Numbered from the stretch's first letter, positions 53,373-63,194 are shown. The stretch is DNA of 64,000 nt from Devosia sp. LC5 (GCF_000735585.1 NZ_JNNO01000001.1:248001-312000), one strand, 5' to 3'. Made by a program: numbers and translations. Notes: a model not told the origin generated them from the letters alone.

Positions 53373-54437
53373 GTGTCCGGACAGGAATTCAAACGAGCGC
53401 TTGGCTACGCCAATGCCGCTTTCGATCTGCTCAAGCGCAGTGGAATTCCGCCCTATCCGCAGTTCTATGAACTGCTTTACACCTATGCCACGGGCGTCAA
53501 TCCGTCCCTGAACAGCCGGATCAACGCCATTTTCCGGGAGGGGCATTCCCCCTCCCTGGATCTGGCGGAGGCGCTTTACAACGAATTCCTCAAGTCCGAC
53601 GTCAACGACCGCATTACCGACGTTTCCGAACGCATGCATGCCCGCATAGAAGCGGTGCATGATGCCATCGACACTGCCATGACGACGGCGAGCGCCTATT
53701 CCGGCTCGCTGCAGTCAGCCAGCCGGGATCTCGAACAGGAAATTTCCACCGAGGCCCTGCAATCGCTGGCCAATCGGCTGCTGCTGGAAACTCATGTTAT
53801 GCAGGATACCAATCGGGCGTTGGAACAGAAGCTCGAGGCATCGCGCGACGATATTGCGGCGCTGCAGCGCGACCTGGACGATGTGCGGCGGGAATCGCGT
53901 CTCGATCCGCTGACCAAGATCGCCAATCGCAAGAGCTTCGATGAAGGCCTGGAAACAGCCGTTGCCGAGGCCCTTAGCGGCCGCCAGCCACTCTGTCTGC
54001 TGATCGCCGACATCGACCACTTCAAGACCTTCAATGACACCTATGGCCACCAGACCGGCGATCAGGTGCTGCGGCTGGTCGCCATGACCATTAAGTCCAA
54101 TATCAAGGGCAAGGACCTCGCCGCCCGCTATGGCGGGGAAGAATTCGTCGCCATCCTGCCTTCGACGGACCTCGAAGGCGCGGTTATCGTCGCCGAGAAT
54201 GTCCGCAGGGCCATTCAGGCCAAGGAATTGCTCAAGCGCTCCACCAATGAGAAGCTGGGCCGCATCACCGCTTCGTTCGGCGTGGCGGCATTCCGCCCAT
54301 CCGACACGCCCTCTTCACTGCTCGAGCGCGCCGATCGCTGCCTTTATGCCGCCAAGCATGCCGGCCGCAACAAAGTTGTCAGCGAGAACGATCTGGCCGA
54401 GCAGCATGGGCCCAAGGACGGCGTTTCGGCCGCCTGA
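53373..54437 (+). CDS. Diguanylate cyclase (GGDEF protein)
   Basis: A 354-residue protein from GTG 53373 (AGGGA 4 bases upstream). The C-terminal GGDEF domain (about residues 180-345) has RYGGEEFVAILP, i.e. an active GGEEF motif, and DIDHFKTFNDTYGHQTGDQ for metal and GTP binding, so it should make cyclic di-GMP. No RxxD inhibitory site stands out before it. The N-terminal half (YPQFYELLYTYATG, then a helical/coiled-coil region up to 175) has no membrane segment; the signal sensed is unknown. The stop abuts that of aroA on the other strand. Confidence 0.9.
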   Translation: MSGQEFKRALGYANAAFDLLKRSGIPPYPQFYELLYTYATGVNPSLNSRINAIFREGHSPSLDLAEALYNEFLKSDVNDRITDVSERMHARIEAVHDAIDTAMTTASAYSGSLQSASRDLEQEISTEALQSLANRLLLETHVMQDTNRALEQKLEASRDDIAALQRDLDDVRRESRLDPLTKIANRKSFDEGLETAVAEALSGRQPLCLLIADIDHFKTFNDTYGHQTGDQVLRLVAMTIKSNIKGKDLAARYGGEEFVAILPSTDLEGAVIVAENVRRAIQAKELLKRSTNEKLGRITASFGVAAFRPSDTPSSLLERADRCLYAAKHAGRNKVVSENDLAEQHGPKDGVSAA

Positions 54438-54448
54438 TCAGGCGGCCG
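54427..54448. other. Perfect palindrome shared by two abutting stop codons
   Basis: A 22-base perfect palindrome centred between 54437 and 54438 contains the TGA of the GGDEF gene and the TGA of aroA on the opposite strand (TGATCA core). As RNA it would fold in both transcripts, but there is no U-tract after it, so a terminator role is weak. Confidence 0.7.
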
Positions 54449-55715
54449 GTTCCAGCTTGACGCCGAGCCCGGCCAGCATATCCCAGTATTCCGGGTAGGT
54501 TTTGCCTGTGCAGGCCGGATCAAGGATGGTGATGCCAGGAATGCGCAGGCCTGCCAGGGCAAAGCTCATGGCAATGCGGTGGTCGTGATACGTCTGGATG
54601 CGGGTCAACGCATTCCGCCCCGACAGCCGCGCCGGAAGATCGGGATCGGCGGCCACCACCAGATCATCCCCCTCCTCCGTTCCCAGCCCCGGCAGGATGC
54701 GGTTAAGCTCGTTGGCGACGGCGCGGATGCGGTCGGTTTCCTTGACGCGCAGATTGGCAATCCCGACGAAACGTACCGGATAATTGTTGAACGCGGCGAG
54801 AACCGCCAGCGTCGGCACCGCATCCTGCATCTGCGATCCATCGATGACAGCAGGCATATTGGGGAATTGCGCGATGATCGCCTGGGCGGCGGCGTCGGGC
54901 TGGGTGAAGGCCTCCGCCGCCACACCAAGATCGATCTTGCCGCCAGTGAGCGCCGCCGCCCCCCAAAGGTAGGTGGCGGCCGAGGCATCGGGCTCGATGA
55001 GGAAATCGGTGGCCATGTAGCCCGTCGGCTGGACCAGCCAGGAGCCGGCGTCGAGCTGTTCGACATCGGCGCCAAAACTGCGCATGGCGGCCAGCGTCAG
55101 GTCGACATAGCCGCGGGCGCCGATATCGCTACCGCTCAACGCCACGGTAATTGGGCCGTCGCCCAACGGCGCGGCCATCAACAGGGCCGACACATATTGG
55201 CTGGAGAGACCCGCGTCGATCTCCACGCGCCCCTCCCCGAAGCTACCCTTGCCGCGAACGGTAACCGGCGGACAGCCGGTTGGGCTGACGGTGTCGATAC
55301 CCAGCGATTGCAATGCGGCCACCAGCGGCCCAATGGGGCGCAGGCGCATCTCGTCGTCGCCGTCGACAACCACCTCGCCATCGACCGTCGCGACCGCAGC
55401 CGTCAGAAAACGGGTAGCCGTACCGGCATTACCCAAAAAAAGCGGGCCATCCGGCCGTTGCAACCGGCCGCTGCTGGTCACCACAAAGCTGGTTTCGTCG
55501 GGTTCCTCGACCGTCACGCCCATCTGCCGCAAGGCAGCAGCCATCAGCACCGTGTCCTTGCTCTTGAGCGCACCGGAAAGCCGGCTCGTGCCATTGGCCA
55601 GGGCGGCCAGCAGCAGAGCGCGATTGGTGATGGATTTGGAGCCCGGAGGCGAAACCCTGCCCACCAGCGGATGATTAGGCGGGACAATGGTGAGAGCCGG
55701 GGGCAGGCCGATCAT
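54438..55715 (-). CDS. aroA: 3-phosphoshikimate 1-carboxyvinyltransferase (EPSP synthase)
   Basis: A 425-residue enzyme of the shikimate pathway that joins phosphoenolpyruvate to shikimate-3-phosphate. PPGSKSITNRALLLAALA, LFLGNAGTATRFLTAA, RPIGPLVAAL, RVKETDRIRAVA and TYHDHRIAMSFALAG are the substrate-binding blocks. The glyphosate-contact segment reads GTATRF, where E. coli has GTAMRP, so Pro101 is Phe here. It is convergent with the GGDEF gene, with no base between the stop codons. Confidence 0.95.
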   Translation of the reverse strand: MIGLPPALTIVPPNHPLVGRVSPPGSKSITNRALLLAALANGTSRLSGALKSKDTVLMAAALRQMGVTVEEPDETSFVVTSSGRLQRPDGPLFLGNAGTATRFLTAAVATVDGEVVVDGDDEMRLRPIGPLVAALQSLGIDTVSPTGCPPVTVRGKGSFGEGRVEIDAGLSSQYVSALLMAAPLGDGPITVALSGSDIGARGYVDLTLAAMRSFGADVEQLDAGSWLVQPTGYMATDFLIEPDASAATYLWGAAALTGGKIDLGVAAEAFTQPDAAAQAIIAQFPNMPAVIDGSQMQDAVPTLAVLAAFNNYPVRFVGIANLRVKETDRIRAVANELNRILPGLGTEEGDDLVVAADPDLPARLSGRNALTRIQTYHDHRIAMSFALAGLRIPGITILDPACTGKTYPEYWDMLAGLGVKLEPAA

Positions 55716-55791
55716 GGGGATATACTCTAGAGGCTGGAGCCAAATTGCTCCCGCCTGTTAGGGCAAATATCGGTCAGGTGCAATCGAACGA

Positions 55792-56172
55792 TCAGGCGGG
55801 AACGCGGGCGTCGGCAATGGCCTTGAGATCAGCAGCCTTGAGCGTGACGCTCTCGCCGCAGCCGCAAGCGCCGGTCTGGTTCGGATTGGTGAAGGTAAAG
55901 CCCGAGCTCATCTTGGATTGCTCGAAATCCATCACCGTGCCGAGCAGATACATTGTGGCCTTGGGGTCCACATAAACATTGACCCCCTTGTCGGTGACAT
56001 GGTCATCGCCCTGCACCGGCTCGGTCACGTAATCCATGGTGTAGGCCACCCCGGCGCAACCAGAATTCTTGATGCCGACGCGCAGGCCGATGACCGGCTT
56101 GTCCGAATCTTCGATGATTTCCGTGATGCGCTCGGCAGCAGCATCGGTCAGCGACATGATCTTGAAGGCCAT
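55792..56172 (-). CDS. sufA: Iron-sulfur cluster A-type carrier (SufA-like)
   Basis: A 126-residue A-type protein. The three ligand cysteines lie in SGCAG (about residue 38) and GACGCGES (about residue 103), so it can hold a cluster and pass it to target proteins. MSLTDAAAERITEIIE is the usual N-terminus; a start at the first ATG (56172) adds 5 residues. It is the last gene of the SUF operon, 51 bases after sufT. Confidence 0.93.
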   Translation of the reverse strand: MAFKIMSLTDAAAERITEIIEDSDKPVIGLRVGIKNSGCAGVAYTMDYVTEPVQGDDHVTDKGVNVYVDPKATMYLLGTVMDFEQSKMSSGFTFTNPNQTGACGCGESVTLKAADLKAIADARVPA

Positions 56173-56223
56173 GGACGAACTTTCTATCGGCGTTTCACGA
56201 TATATAAGACAAAACGCGTCAGA

Positions 56224-56619
56224 TTACCACCAGTTCAAAGCGACTTGAGCTTCTTCGCTCATGCGGGAGGCGTCCCATGGCGGATCGAACACCATGTTGA
56301 CCGTCACGTCCTGGATGCCTTCGACGCCACGAGCGGCGTTCTCGACCCAGCCGGGCATTTCGCCGGCCACGGGGCAACCAGGCGCCGTCAGCGTCATATC
56401 GATGACCAGCTTGCGATCGTCATCCAGATCGACCTTGTAGATCAGGCCAAGTTCGTAAATGTCGACCGGGATTTCCGGGTCATAGACCGTCTTGAGCGCG
56501 CCGATCAGGTCGGTGGTGATGCGTTCGACCTCTGCCTCCGGCAGTCCGCCGGAAACATTGGGCGTGATGCGGGGCTCGGGAATGGTCGGCGCCGGAGCGA
56601 TTTCAGGTTCGTCGGTCAT
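56224..56619 (-). CDS. sufT: SUF system assembly protein with MIP18/DUF59 domain
   Basis: A 131-residue protein. DLIGALKTVYDPEIPVDIYELGLIYKV and LTAPGCPVAGEMPGWVENA are the DUF59/MIP18 core, with the conserved Cys in APGCP. It helps mature Fe-S proteins. The N-terminal 30 residues are proline-rich and variable. It lies between sufS (11 bases upstream) and sufA, which supports the assignment. Confidence 0.9.
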   Translation of the reverse strand: MTDEPEIAPAPTIPEPRITPNVSGGLPEAEVERITTDLIGALKTVYDPEIPVDIYELGLIYKVDLDDDRKLVIDMTLTAPGCPVAGEMPGWVENAARGVEGIQDVTVNMVFDPPWDASRMSEEAQVALNWW

Positions 56620-56630
56620 AGCGATACCAA

Positions 56631-57851
56631 TCAGGCAAAAAATTTCTGGGCGCGTTCGATGCCGTCCACCAGCGCGTCCACGTCATCCTTGCCGTTATAT
56701 AGGGCGAAGGAGGCGCGGCAGGTAGAGGTGACACCGAAACGTTTGAGCAATGGCATGGCGCAATGCGTGCCGGCACGCACGGCAATGCCGTAACGGTCCA
56801 GAATCGTCGCCATGTCGTGGGCGTGGGCGCCCTTGACCTCGAAAGAGAAAATGCCGCCCTTGCCCGGCGCCGTGCCGATCAGGCGCAGCGAATTGATCCG
56901 GCTCAGCCGTTCATGGGCATAGGTGGCCACATCGGCTTCATGCGCGGCAATGGCGTCGCGGCCCAGATCGTCCACATATTTGATCGCCGCACCCAGCCCG
57001 ATGGCTTGCACGATGGGCGGAGTGCCGGCCTCGAAGCGATGCGGCGGTTCGTTATAGGTTACCGTTTCCATGGTCACCACATCGATCATTTCGCCGCCGC
57101 CCTGATAGGGCTGCATCTCGGCGAGCAGGTCGTACTTGCCATAGAGCACGCCGATGCCGGTGGGGCCATAGAGCTTATGGCCGGTCATGACGTAGAAATC
57201 GGCATCGAGATCGCGGACATCAACCTTGGTGTGAACCGCGCCCTGGCTGCCATCGACCAGCACGGGAATGCCGCGCGCATGGGCGATGGCGATCACGTCC
57301 TTGATCGGCGTAACCGTGCCCAGCACGTTGCTCATATGCGTAACTGTAACGATACGGGTGCGATCGGTCAGCGCGGCCTCGAAGGCATCGATATCAAAGC
57401 TGCCATCGTCGCGCACATCGACCCATTTGATCACCGCGCCCTTGCGTTCGCGGTGGAAATGCCAGGGTACGATATTGGAGTGGTGCTCCATGATCGTGGT
57501 GACGATTTCATCGCCTTCGCTGATGCGCGGACAGGCAAAGGACGAGGCCACCAGGTTAATCGCCTCGGTGGCCGAGCGGGTGAAGATGATCTCTTCGGGC
57601 CGGCCTGCATTGAGGAAATGCTGCACTGCATGGCGGCCACCCTCATAGGCTTCCGTCGCGCGGTTGGCGAGCGTATGCAGGCCCCGGTGGACATTGGCGT
57701 ATTCGTGCCGGAAGGCATAATCCATCCGGTCCAGCACCTGCACCGGCTTCTGGGCCGATGCGCCGCTATCGAGATAGACCAGCCGATTGCCGTGAATCTG
57801 TTCCGACAGAATCGGAAAATCAGCGCGGACTTTTTCGAGATCGAAGGTCAT
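56631..57851 (-). CDS. sufS: Cysteine desulfurase SufS
   Basis: A 406-residue PLP enzyme. EHHSNIVPWHF, the PLP lysine in MTGHKLYGPTGIGVLYG and the catalytic Cys in RAGTHCAMPLLKRFGV are the class II desulfurase (SufS/CsdA) features. It extracts sulfur from cysteine for cluster building. The family usually reads RxGHHCA; here HH is TH. A SufE partner is not in the window. A 125-base inverted-repeat element separates it from sufD, an unusual place for a repeat within an operon. Confidence 0.95.
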   Translation of the reverse strand: MTFDLEKVRADFPILSEQIHGNRLVYLDSGASAQKPVQVLDRMDYAFRHEYANVHRGLHTLANRATEAYEGGRHAVQHFLNAGRPEEIIFTRSATEAINLVASSFACPRISEGDEIVTTIMEHHSNIVPWHFHRERKGAVIKWVDVRDDGSFDIDAFEAALTDRTRIVTVTHMSNVLGTVTPIKDVIAIAHARGIPVLVDGSQGAVHTKVDVRDLDADFYVMTGHKLYGPTGIGVLYGKYDLLAEMQPYQGGGEMIDVVTMETVTYNEPPHRFEAGTPPIVQAIGLGAAIKYVDDLGRDAIAAHEADVATYAHERLSRINSLRLIGTAPGKGGIFSFEVKGAHAHDMATILDRYGIAVRAGTHCAMPLLKRFGVTSTCRASFALYNGKDDVDALVDGIERAQKFFA

Positions 57852-57865
57852 TTGTTCTCTTCCTT

Positions 57866-57990
57866 ACCTCTCCCTCTGGGGGAGAGGTCGACCGTCTTCG
57901 GTCGGGTGAGGGGGCCTTCCCCCTGCACCGAGTCTGGCAAGGCCCCCTCACCCGGCGCTACGCGCCGACCTCTCCCCCAAGGGAAAGGTG
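57866..57990. repeat. Large inverted repeat inside the SUF operon
   Basis: Between sufD and sufS lies a compound palindrome. GGGTGAGGGGGCCTT (57904-57918) pairs perfectly with AAGGCCCCCTCACCC (57939-57953) across 20 bases. It is flanked by hairpins ACCTCTCCC/GGGAGAGGT (57866-57888) and a similar one at 57968-57989. This belongs to the family of rhizobial intergenic repeats also seen at 42386. Confidence 0.9.
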
Positions 57991-57997
57991 CAGGGAG

Positions 57998-59206
57998 TCA
58001 CTTCCCCAACAGCCAGCCGTCGATGACACTGCGCAGAGCTTCGCCCAGCGCTTCGTCCTCAATCGGGTCAACCAGTTCCTCAAGGAAACCGCGCACCAGC
58101 ATGGTTTCGGCCTCGGCCTTCGGAATGCCGCGGCTGACCAGATAGAACAGGGAATCCGCATCGAGCTTGCCGCAGGTCGAGCCATGGCCGCAGACGACGT
58201 CGTCGGCATAGATTTCGAGCTCGGGCTTGCTGAGGATTTCAGCTTCGTCCGACAGCATCAGGCCCTGATGCATAAACTTGGCATCGGTCTTCTGCGCATC
58301 GCGCGCCACGACGAGCCGCCCCTGGACGATTGCCTTGCCGTGGCCGCGCGCAATCGACTTGAACAGCGGCTGCGACGTGGTGTGCGGCACCGCGTGGGTC
58401 GCATCCATCGTGATGTCGTTATGCTGCCCATCCGACACCAGGTTGAGCCCGGTAATGTCGCCATGGGCGCCCGCGCCCTCGTAGCGCGGGAAGAGCTGCG
58501 TGCGGCTCAGGCCCGAACCGGCATGGATCACGAGCGTCCGCAGCTTGGCGCCGTCGGCCAGGTGATATTCATTGGTCGCGAAATGCGAGCTCGCGCGGCC
58601 CGACAGATCGACCGTGATGTGGGTCACCACCGCATCCTTGCCCAGCGCCATATAGGTAGCGTGGTTATTGACGTGGGCGGCGTCCGAACCCGAGAAGGTT
58701 TCCAGAATCGTCGCCGAGGCGCCGTCCGCCACGAAAACCTTGACCGAGTCAGCCACATGGGCGGCCTCGCCCTCGCTGCGATGGTCGATCTGGATCACCG
58801 GATCGACGCTGTTTTCCAGCGTCAGGGTCAGGCTGTTGCGGACCAAAGCCGTATTGAGATGCACCAGAACGTCGTCGCGGGTGGAGAGGGCCGAGCCCTC
58901 AGCCGAGCCCACGATAACGCCGGCCGGAGCCGTGGTGCCGCTCTGCACGACGCCATTGGCGATCATCAGCTGATAGGCACCGGCAACGCGCAGCGCGGGT
59001 GCGCTGGCCTCATTGGCGGCCTCGGCCAGAGGCGGGACCGCCTTCAGCAGCATTTTGAGGTCGGTATAGTGATAGCTCTCGACGCGCCGCGTGGGCAGGC
59101 CGGCAACGCTGATGCGTTCCGCATCCGCTGCGGCGCCAACGCTCTTGAGCTGCGCGATCAGGGTTTCTTCGGCTGCGTTGAGCCGGACTGGCATGGTTTG
59201 ACGCAT
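57998..59206 (-). CDS. sufD: Fe-S cluster assembly protein SufD
   Basis: A 402-residue scaffold subunit. The C-terminal SufBD core has CGHGSTCGKLDADSLFYLVSRGIPKAEAETMLVRGFLEELV, including a His and a Cys near the metal site. The N-terminal part (TLIAQLKSVGAAADAERI) is variable. With SufB and SufC it forms the SufBC2D complex that builds clusters. It starts 2 bases after the sufC stop. Confidence 0.93.
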   Translation of the reverse strand: MRQTMPVRLNAAEETLIAQLKSVGAAADAERISVAGLPTRRVESYHYTDLKMLLKAVPPLAEAANEASAPALRVAGAYQLMIANGVVQSGTTAPAGVIVGSAEGSALSTRDDVLVHLNTALVRNSLTLTLENSVDPVIQIDHRSEGEAAHVADSVKVFVADGASATILETFSGSDAAHVNNHATYMALGKDAVVTHITVDLSGRASSHFATNEYHLADGAKLRTLVIHAGSGLSRTQLFPRYEGAGAHGDITGLNLVSDGQHNDITMDATHAVPHTTSQPLFKSIARGHGKAIVQGRLVVARDAQKTDAKFMHQGLMLSDEAEILSKPELEIYADDVVCGHGSTCGKLDADSLFYLVSRGIPKAEAETMLVRGFLEELVDPIEDEALGEALRSVIDGWLLGK

Positions 59207-59208
59207 GA

Positions 59209-59970
<762 letters not shown>

Positions 59971-60030
59971 AGTATATTTCTCCGAAGATCGGTGGCGCCA
60001 AGCGCCGAATGAGTAAAAGCGGAGGACTGG

Positions 60031-60186
60031 CTACTTCTTGCGGTTCTGTCTGATGACTTGAAAGGCCAGAATTGAGAACACGAGAGTGCCGAGCACCAGC
60101 TCCAGCAGGTTCGTCGTCGCGAAAGTCATGGCACTCACGCCAATCACCACAATCGCTATAACGGTGAACCAATCGCCGCTGCGCAT
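60031..60186 (-). CDS. 51-residue membrane protein within the SUF operon
   Basis: An ATG at 60184-60186 overlaps the sufB stop by one base (TAATG) and encodes [20 protein letters not shown]..., ending QVIRQNRKK. Two hydrophobic stretches of about 18-20 residues (WFTVIAIVVIGVSAMTFAT and LLELVLGTLVFSILAFQVI) with a basic end suggest two membrane helices, and the positive tail should stay in the cytosol. Translational coupling to sufB implies a role in, or at least co-expression with, cluster assembly. No SUF role for such a protein is known to me. Confidence 0.75.
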   Translation of the reverse strand: MRSGDWFTVIAIVVIGVSAMTFATTNLLELVLGTLVFSILAFQVIRQNRKK

Positions 60187-61688
60187 TATCCCACGCTGCC
60201 TTCCAGCGAGATCGAGATCAGCTTCTGCGTTTCGACCATGAATTCCATGGGCAGGTGCTGCAGCACGTCGCGCACGAAGCCGTTGACGATCAGCGCCACA
60301 GCTTCTTCCTCGTTGAGGCCGCGCTGCTGGCAATAGAACATCTGGTCATCGGAAATCTTGGACGTGGTCGCCTCGTGCTCGAACACGGCTGTACCGTTGC
60401 GGCTCTCGATATAGGGCACCGTATGGGCGCCGCATTTGTCGCCGATCAGCAAGCTGTCGCACTGGGTGAAGTTACGGGCGTTCTTGGCCTTGGCGTGAGC
60501 CGAGACCTGGCCGCGATAGGTATTGTCCGAGAAGCCGGCCGCGATACCCTTGGCGATGATGCGGCTGGACGTGTTCTTGCCCAGATGGATCATCTTGGTG
60601 CCGCTATCGACCTGCTGGTAGCCGTTCGAAATGGCGATCGAATAGAATTCGCCACGCGAACCATCGCCGCGCAGGATGCAGCTCGGATATTTCCAGGTGA
60701 TGGCCGAACCGGTTTCCACCTGGGTCCAGGAAATCTTGGAATTGTCGCCGCGGCAATCGCCGCGCTTGGTGACGAAATTGTAGATGCCGCCCTTGCCGTC
60801 CTTGTCGCCGGGATACCAGTTCTGGACGGTGGAATACTTGATCTCGGCGTTTTCGAGCGCAACCAGCTCGACCACTGCGGCGTGCAACTGGTTTTCGTCG
60901 CGCATCGGGGCCGTGCAGCCTTCGAGGTAGCTCACGTATGAGTCAGCTTCGGCGATGATCAGCGTGCGCTCGAACTGGCCGGTCTTCTTCTCGTTGATGC
61001 GGAAATAGGTCGACAACTCCATCGGGCAACGCACGCCCTTGGGGATGTAGACAAAGGACCCATCGGTGAAGACGGCTGAATTCAGCGTCGCATAATAATT
61101 GTCCGAAACCGGCACGACCGAGGCCAGGTACTTCTGCACCAGCTCGGAATGCTCGCGGATGGCTTCCGAGATCGAGCAGAAGATGATGCCGACCTTGGCC
61201 AATTCCTCGCGGAAGGTGGTGACCACGGACACCGAGTCCATTACCGCATCGACCGCGACCTTGGGGCGTTCGACGCCAGCCAGGATTTCACGCTCCTTGA
61301 GCGGCACGCCCAGCTTGTCATACATGGCGATCAGCGCCGGATCGACCTCGTCCAGGCTCTTGGGCGCCGGCGTCGACTTGGGCGCGGCGTAGAAATACAT
61401 GTCCTGCAGATCGATCTGCGGATAATGCACCTTGGCCCAGGTCGGCTCATTCATGGTCAGCCAACGGCGATAGGCTTCGAGGCGCCAATCGAGCATCCAC
61501 TGGGGCTCGTTCTTCTTGGCCGAGATGAAGCGGACGGTATCTTCGCTCAGGCCTTTGGGGGCCATGTCGGATTCGATATCGGTCTCGAAACCGTATTTGT
61601 ACTTGTCGACATCGAGCGAGCGCACCGAGTCCACGGTGGCGCGATCAATGTTTTCCTTGAGCGTCGGGATATCGTCGTAATCCGCCAT
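60186..61688 (-). CDS. sufB: Fe-S cluster assembly protein SufB
   Basis: A 500-residue scaffold. The C-terminal core has [45 protein letters not shown] and [25 protein letters not shown], all typical; Cys in TQCD is the key cluster-building residue of SufB, and [22 protein letters not shown] follows. It accepts sulfur from SufS and assembles clusters with SufC and SufD. It lies 69 bases after the IscS-like gene and shares a stop-start overlap with the small membrane protein gene. Confidence 0.96.
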   Translation of the reverse strand: MADYDDIPTLKENIDRATVDSVRSLDVDKYKYGFETDIESDMAPKGLSEDTVRFISAKKNEPQWMLDWRLEAYRRWLTMNEPTWAKVHYPQIDLQDMYFYAAPKSTPAPKSLDEVDPALIAMYDKLGVPLKEREILAGVERPKVAVDAVMDSVSVVTTFREELAKVGIIFCSISEAIREHSELVQKYLASVVPVSDNYYATLNSAVFTDGSFVYIPKGVRCPMELSTYFRINEKKTGQFERTLIIAEADSYVSYLEGCTAPMRDENQLHAAVVELVALENAEIKYSTVQNWYPGDKDGKGGIYNFVTKRGDCRGDNSKISWTQVETGSAITWKYPSCILRGDGSRGEFYSIAISNGYQQVDSGTKMIHLGKNTSSRIIAKGIAAGFSDNTYRGQVSAHAKAKNARNFTQCDSLLIGDKCGAHTVPYIESRNGTAVFEHEATTSKISDDQMFYCQQRGLNEEEAVALIVNGFVRDVLQHLPMEFMVETQKLISISLEGSVG

Positions 61689-61757
61689 GATTGGCTTCTC
61701 CTATTTGCCCGACAGGCGATTCAAGGTCGCCGCGAGCCGTCAAAAACTGTTGCGGCC

Positions 61758-62906
61758 TCAGGCCGCTTGCCCCTGCCGGGCGCGATGGCGCGACAGGATG
61801 GATTGGTAACCGGCGAGGAACGCATCGATATCCTCTGCCGTCGAGGACCAGCCGAGGCTGACCCGCAGGGCGCATTCTGCCAGCTCGGGCTTAACGCCCA
61901 TGGCGGCCAGCACATGGCTGGGGCCGACCTTGCCGGACGAACAGGCCGAACCCGAGGAGACGGAAAGCCCCGCCAGGTCCAGGCCCATCATGGCCGTGGT
62001 ATTCTTGATGCCCGGCACTGCGAAATTGGTGACATTACCAAGCCGCTCGACGCCGAAAATCACCGCATCGTCCGCCATAGCCTTCAAGCCTGCTTCCAGC
62101 CGATCAATCAAGCCCGCAACATCCGCGGCACCATAGCGGCTCGCAAAAACCGCCGAAGCCGCGCCGAATGCAGCGATCAGGGCCGCCGGTTCAGTGCCAC
62201 CGCGCCGCCCCTGCTCCTGCCCGCCACCGGGAATGAGCCGGACAACATCGGCATGCGACTTGACCAGCAGCGCGCCAATACCGGCCGGCGCGCCGATCTT
62301 GTGGCCGCTGATAGCCATCATATCGGGTGCCGAGGCGGCAAATTCGAGGGGGAGCTTGCCAAAGGCCTGCACCGCATCGATGAACAGTGTGTGACGCGTC
62401 GGGCCGACCAGGGCATTGATCCGCCCGATCGGCTGGACCACGCCGGTTTCATTATTCACCCAATGGAAGGCGACGAGGAAGGTGCGTCCATTGACATCGG
62501 CGTCGGCCAGCATGGCGGCCAGTTGATCGAGATCAATGCTGCCATCGGCCAAAAGCCCGATGGTCCGCACCGGCAGGCCAGTCGCGTCGGCCGCCTTGGC
62601 GACCGCTGCATGCTCGCCCGCACTAATAATAATAGCGTCGCTGCCGAAAACCTTGGCGCCGCCGACAATAGCCTGGGTGATGGCCTCAGTGGCCGAGCTG
62701 GTAAAAACCACCTGCTTGTGTTCGGCGCCGGCCAGAGCCGCCACCTGCGCGCGGGCGGTGTCCAGGATATGGCGCAGTGCGCGGCCGTGACCATGCACGG
62801 ATGATGGATTGCCAGTAAGATCGAGCGCAGCAAGCAGCGCCGTCCGCGCTTCGGGCAGAAGCGGAGACGAGGCATTGTGATCGAGATAGATCGCCGCTCG
62901 CGTCAT
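61758..62906 (-). CDS. Cysteine desulfurase, IscS/NifS-like, first gene of the SUF operon
   Basis: A 382-residue PLP enzyme. YLDHNASSPLLPEA at the start, SGHKIGAPAGIGALLV with the PLP lysine, and the catalytic Cys in SSGSACSSGKVGPSHVL define a class I desulfurase. Many alphaproteobacterial suf operons start with such a gene and later contain sufS, as here. The start at 62906 (MTRAAIYLDHNA) matches the family; a longer frame to 62984 does not. The 290-base upstream region has an Irr-like palindrome, so iron should control the operon. Confidence 0.92.
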   Translation of the reverse strand: MTRAAIYLDHNASSPLLPEARTALLAALDLTGNPSSVHGHGRALRHILDTARAQVAALAGAEHKQVVFTSSATEAITQAIVGGAKVFGSDAIIISAGEHAAVAKAADATGLPVRTIGLLADGSIDLDQLAAMLADADVNGRTFLVAFHWVNNETGVVQPIGRINALVGPTRHTLFIDAVQAFGKLPLEFAASAPDMMAISGHKIGAPAGIGALLVKSHADVVRLIPGGGQEQGRRGGTEPAALIAAFGAASAVFASRYGAADVAGLIDRLEAGLKAMADDAVIFGVERLGNVTNFAVPGIKNTTAMMGLDLAGLSVSSGSACSSGKVGPSHVLAAMGVKPELAECALRVSLGWSSTAEDIDAFLAGYQSILSRHRARQGQAA

Positions 62907-63057
62907 CGAATTCTCATCGGCGCATGCGCGCCGCTCATGGCTTCCATGCCTAGCCTCGGGGCACCGATATGCCGCCGAATCCAAACACTTCTTGAAATTT
63001 GCCGCCCAACTTCATTACAAGGGGCGCTCTCACAGGCCGCTTTGCGGCCAAAAACCA

Positions 63058-63078
63058 AGTTTCGAATAATTCTAAACT
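63058..63078. promoter_or_regulatory. Irr/ICE-like iron-control box upstream of the SUF operon
   Basis: TTTCGAATAATTCTAAA (63060-63076) matches the rhizobial iron control element TTTAGAA-N3-TTCTAAA with one mismatch; the arms extend to AGTTT/AAACT over 63058-63078. It lies 152 bases upstream of the cysteine desulfurase start. In Rhizobiales, Irr binds such sites and controls suf genes under low iron. Confidence 0.65.
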
Positions 63079-63194
63079 GGATTTTTCGACCCATGTTTTA
63101 GGCAGCAAGGCGCGCTTAGTCAAGCCGCAGTGCCGCCGGATCGACGGTTGGAAATACCACGCCAACAGAGCCGAATGGCCGGAAGAACAAGACC

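Noticed and set aside
61149-62804. A 551-codon plus-strand open frame across sufB and the cysteine desulfurase
   Set aside because: It spans two well-supported minus-strand genes and their gap, which a real gene would not do here.
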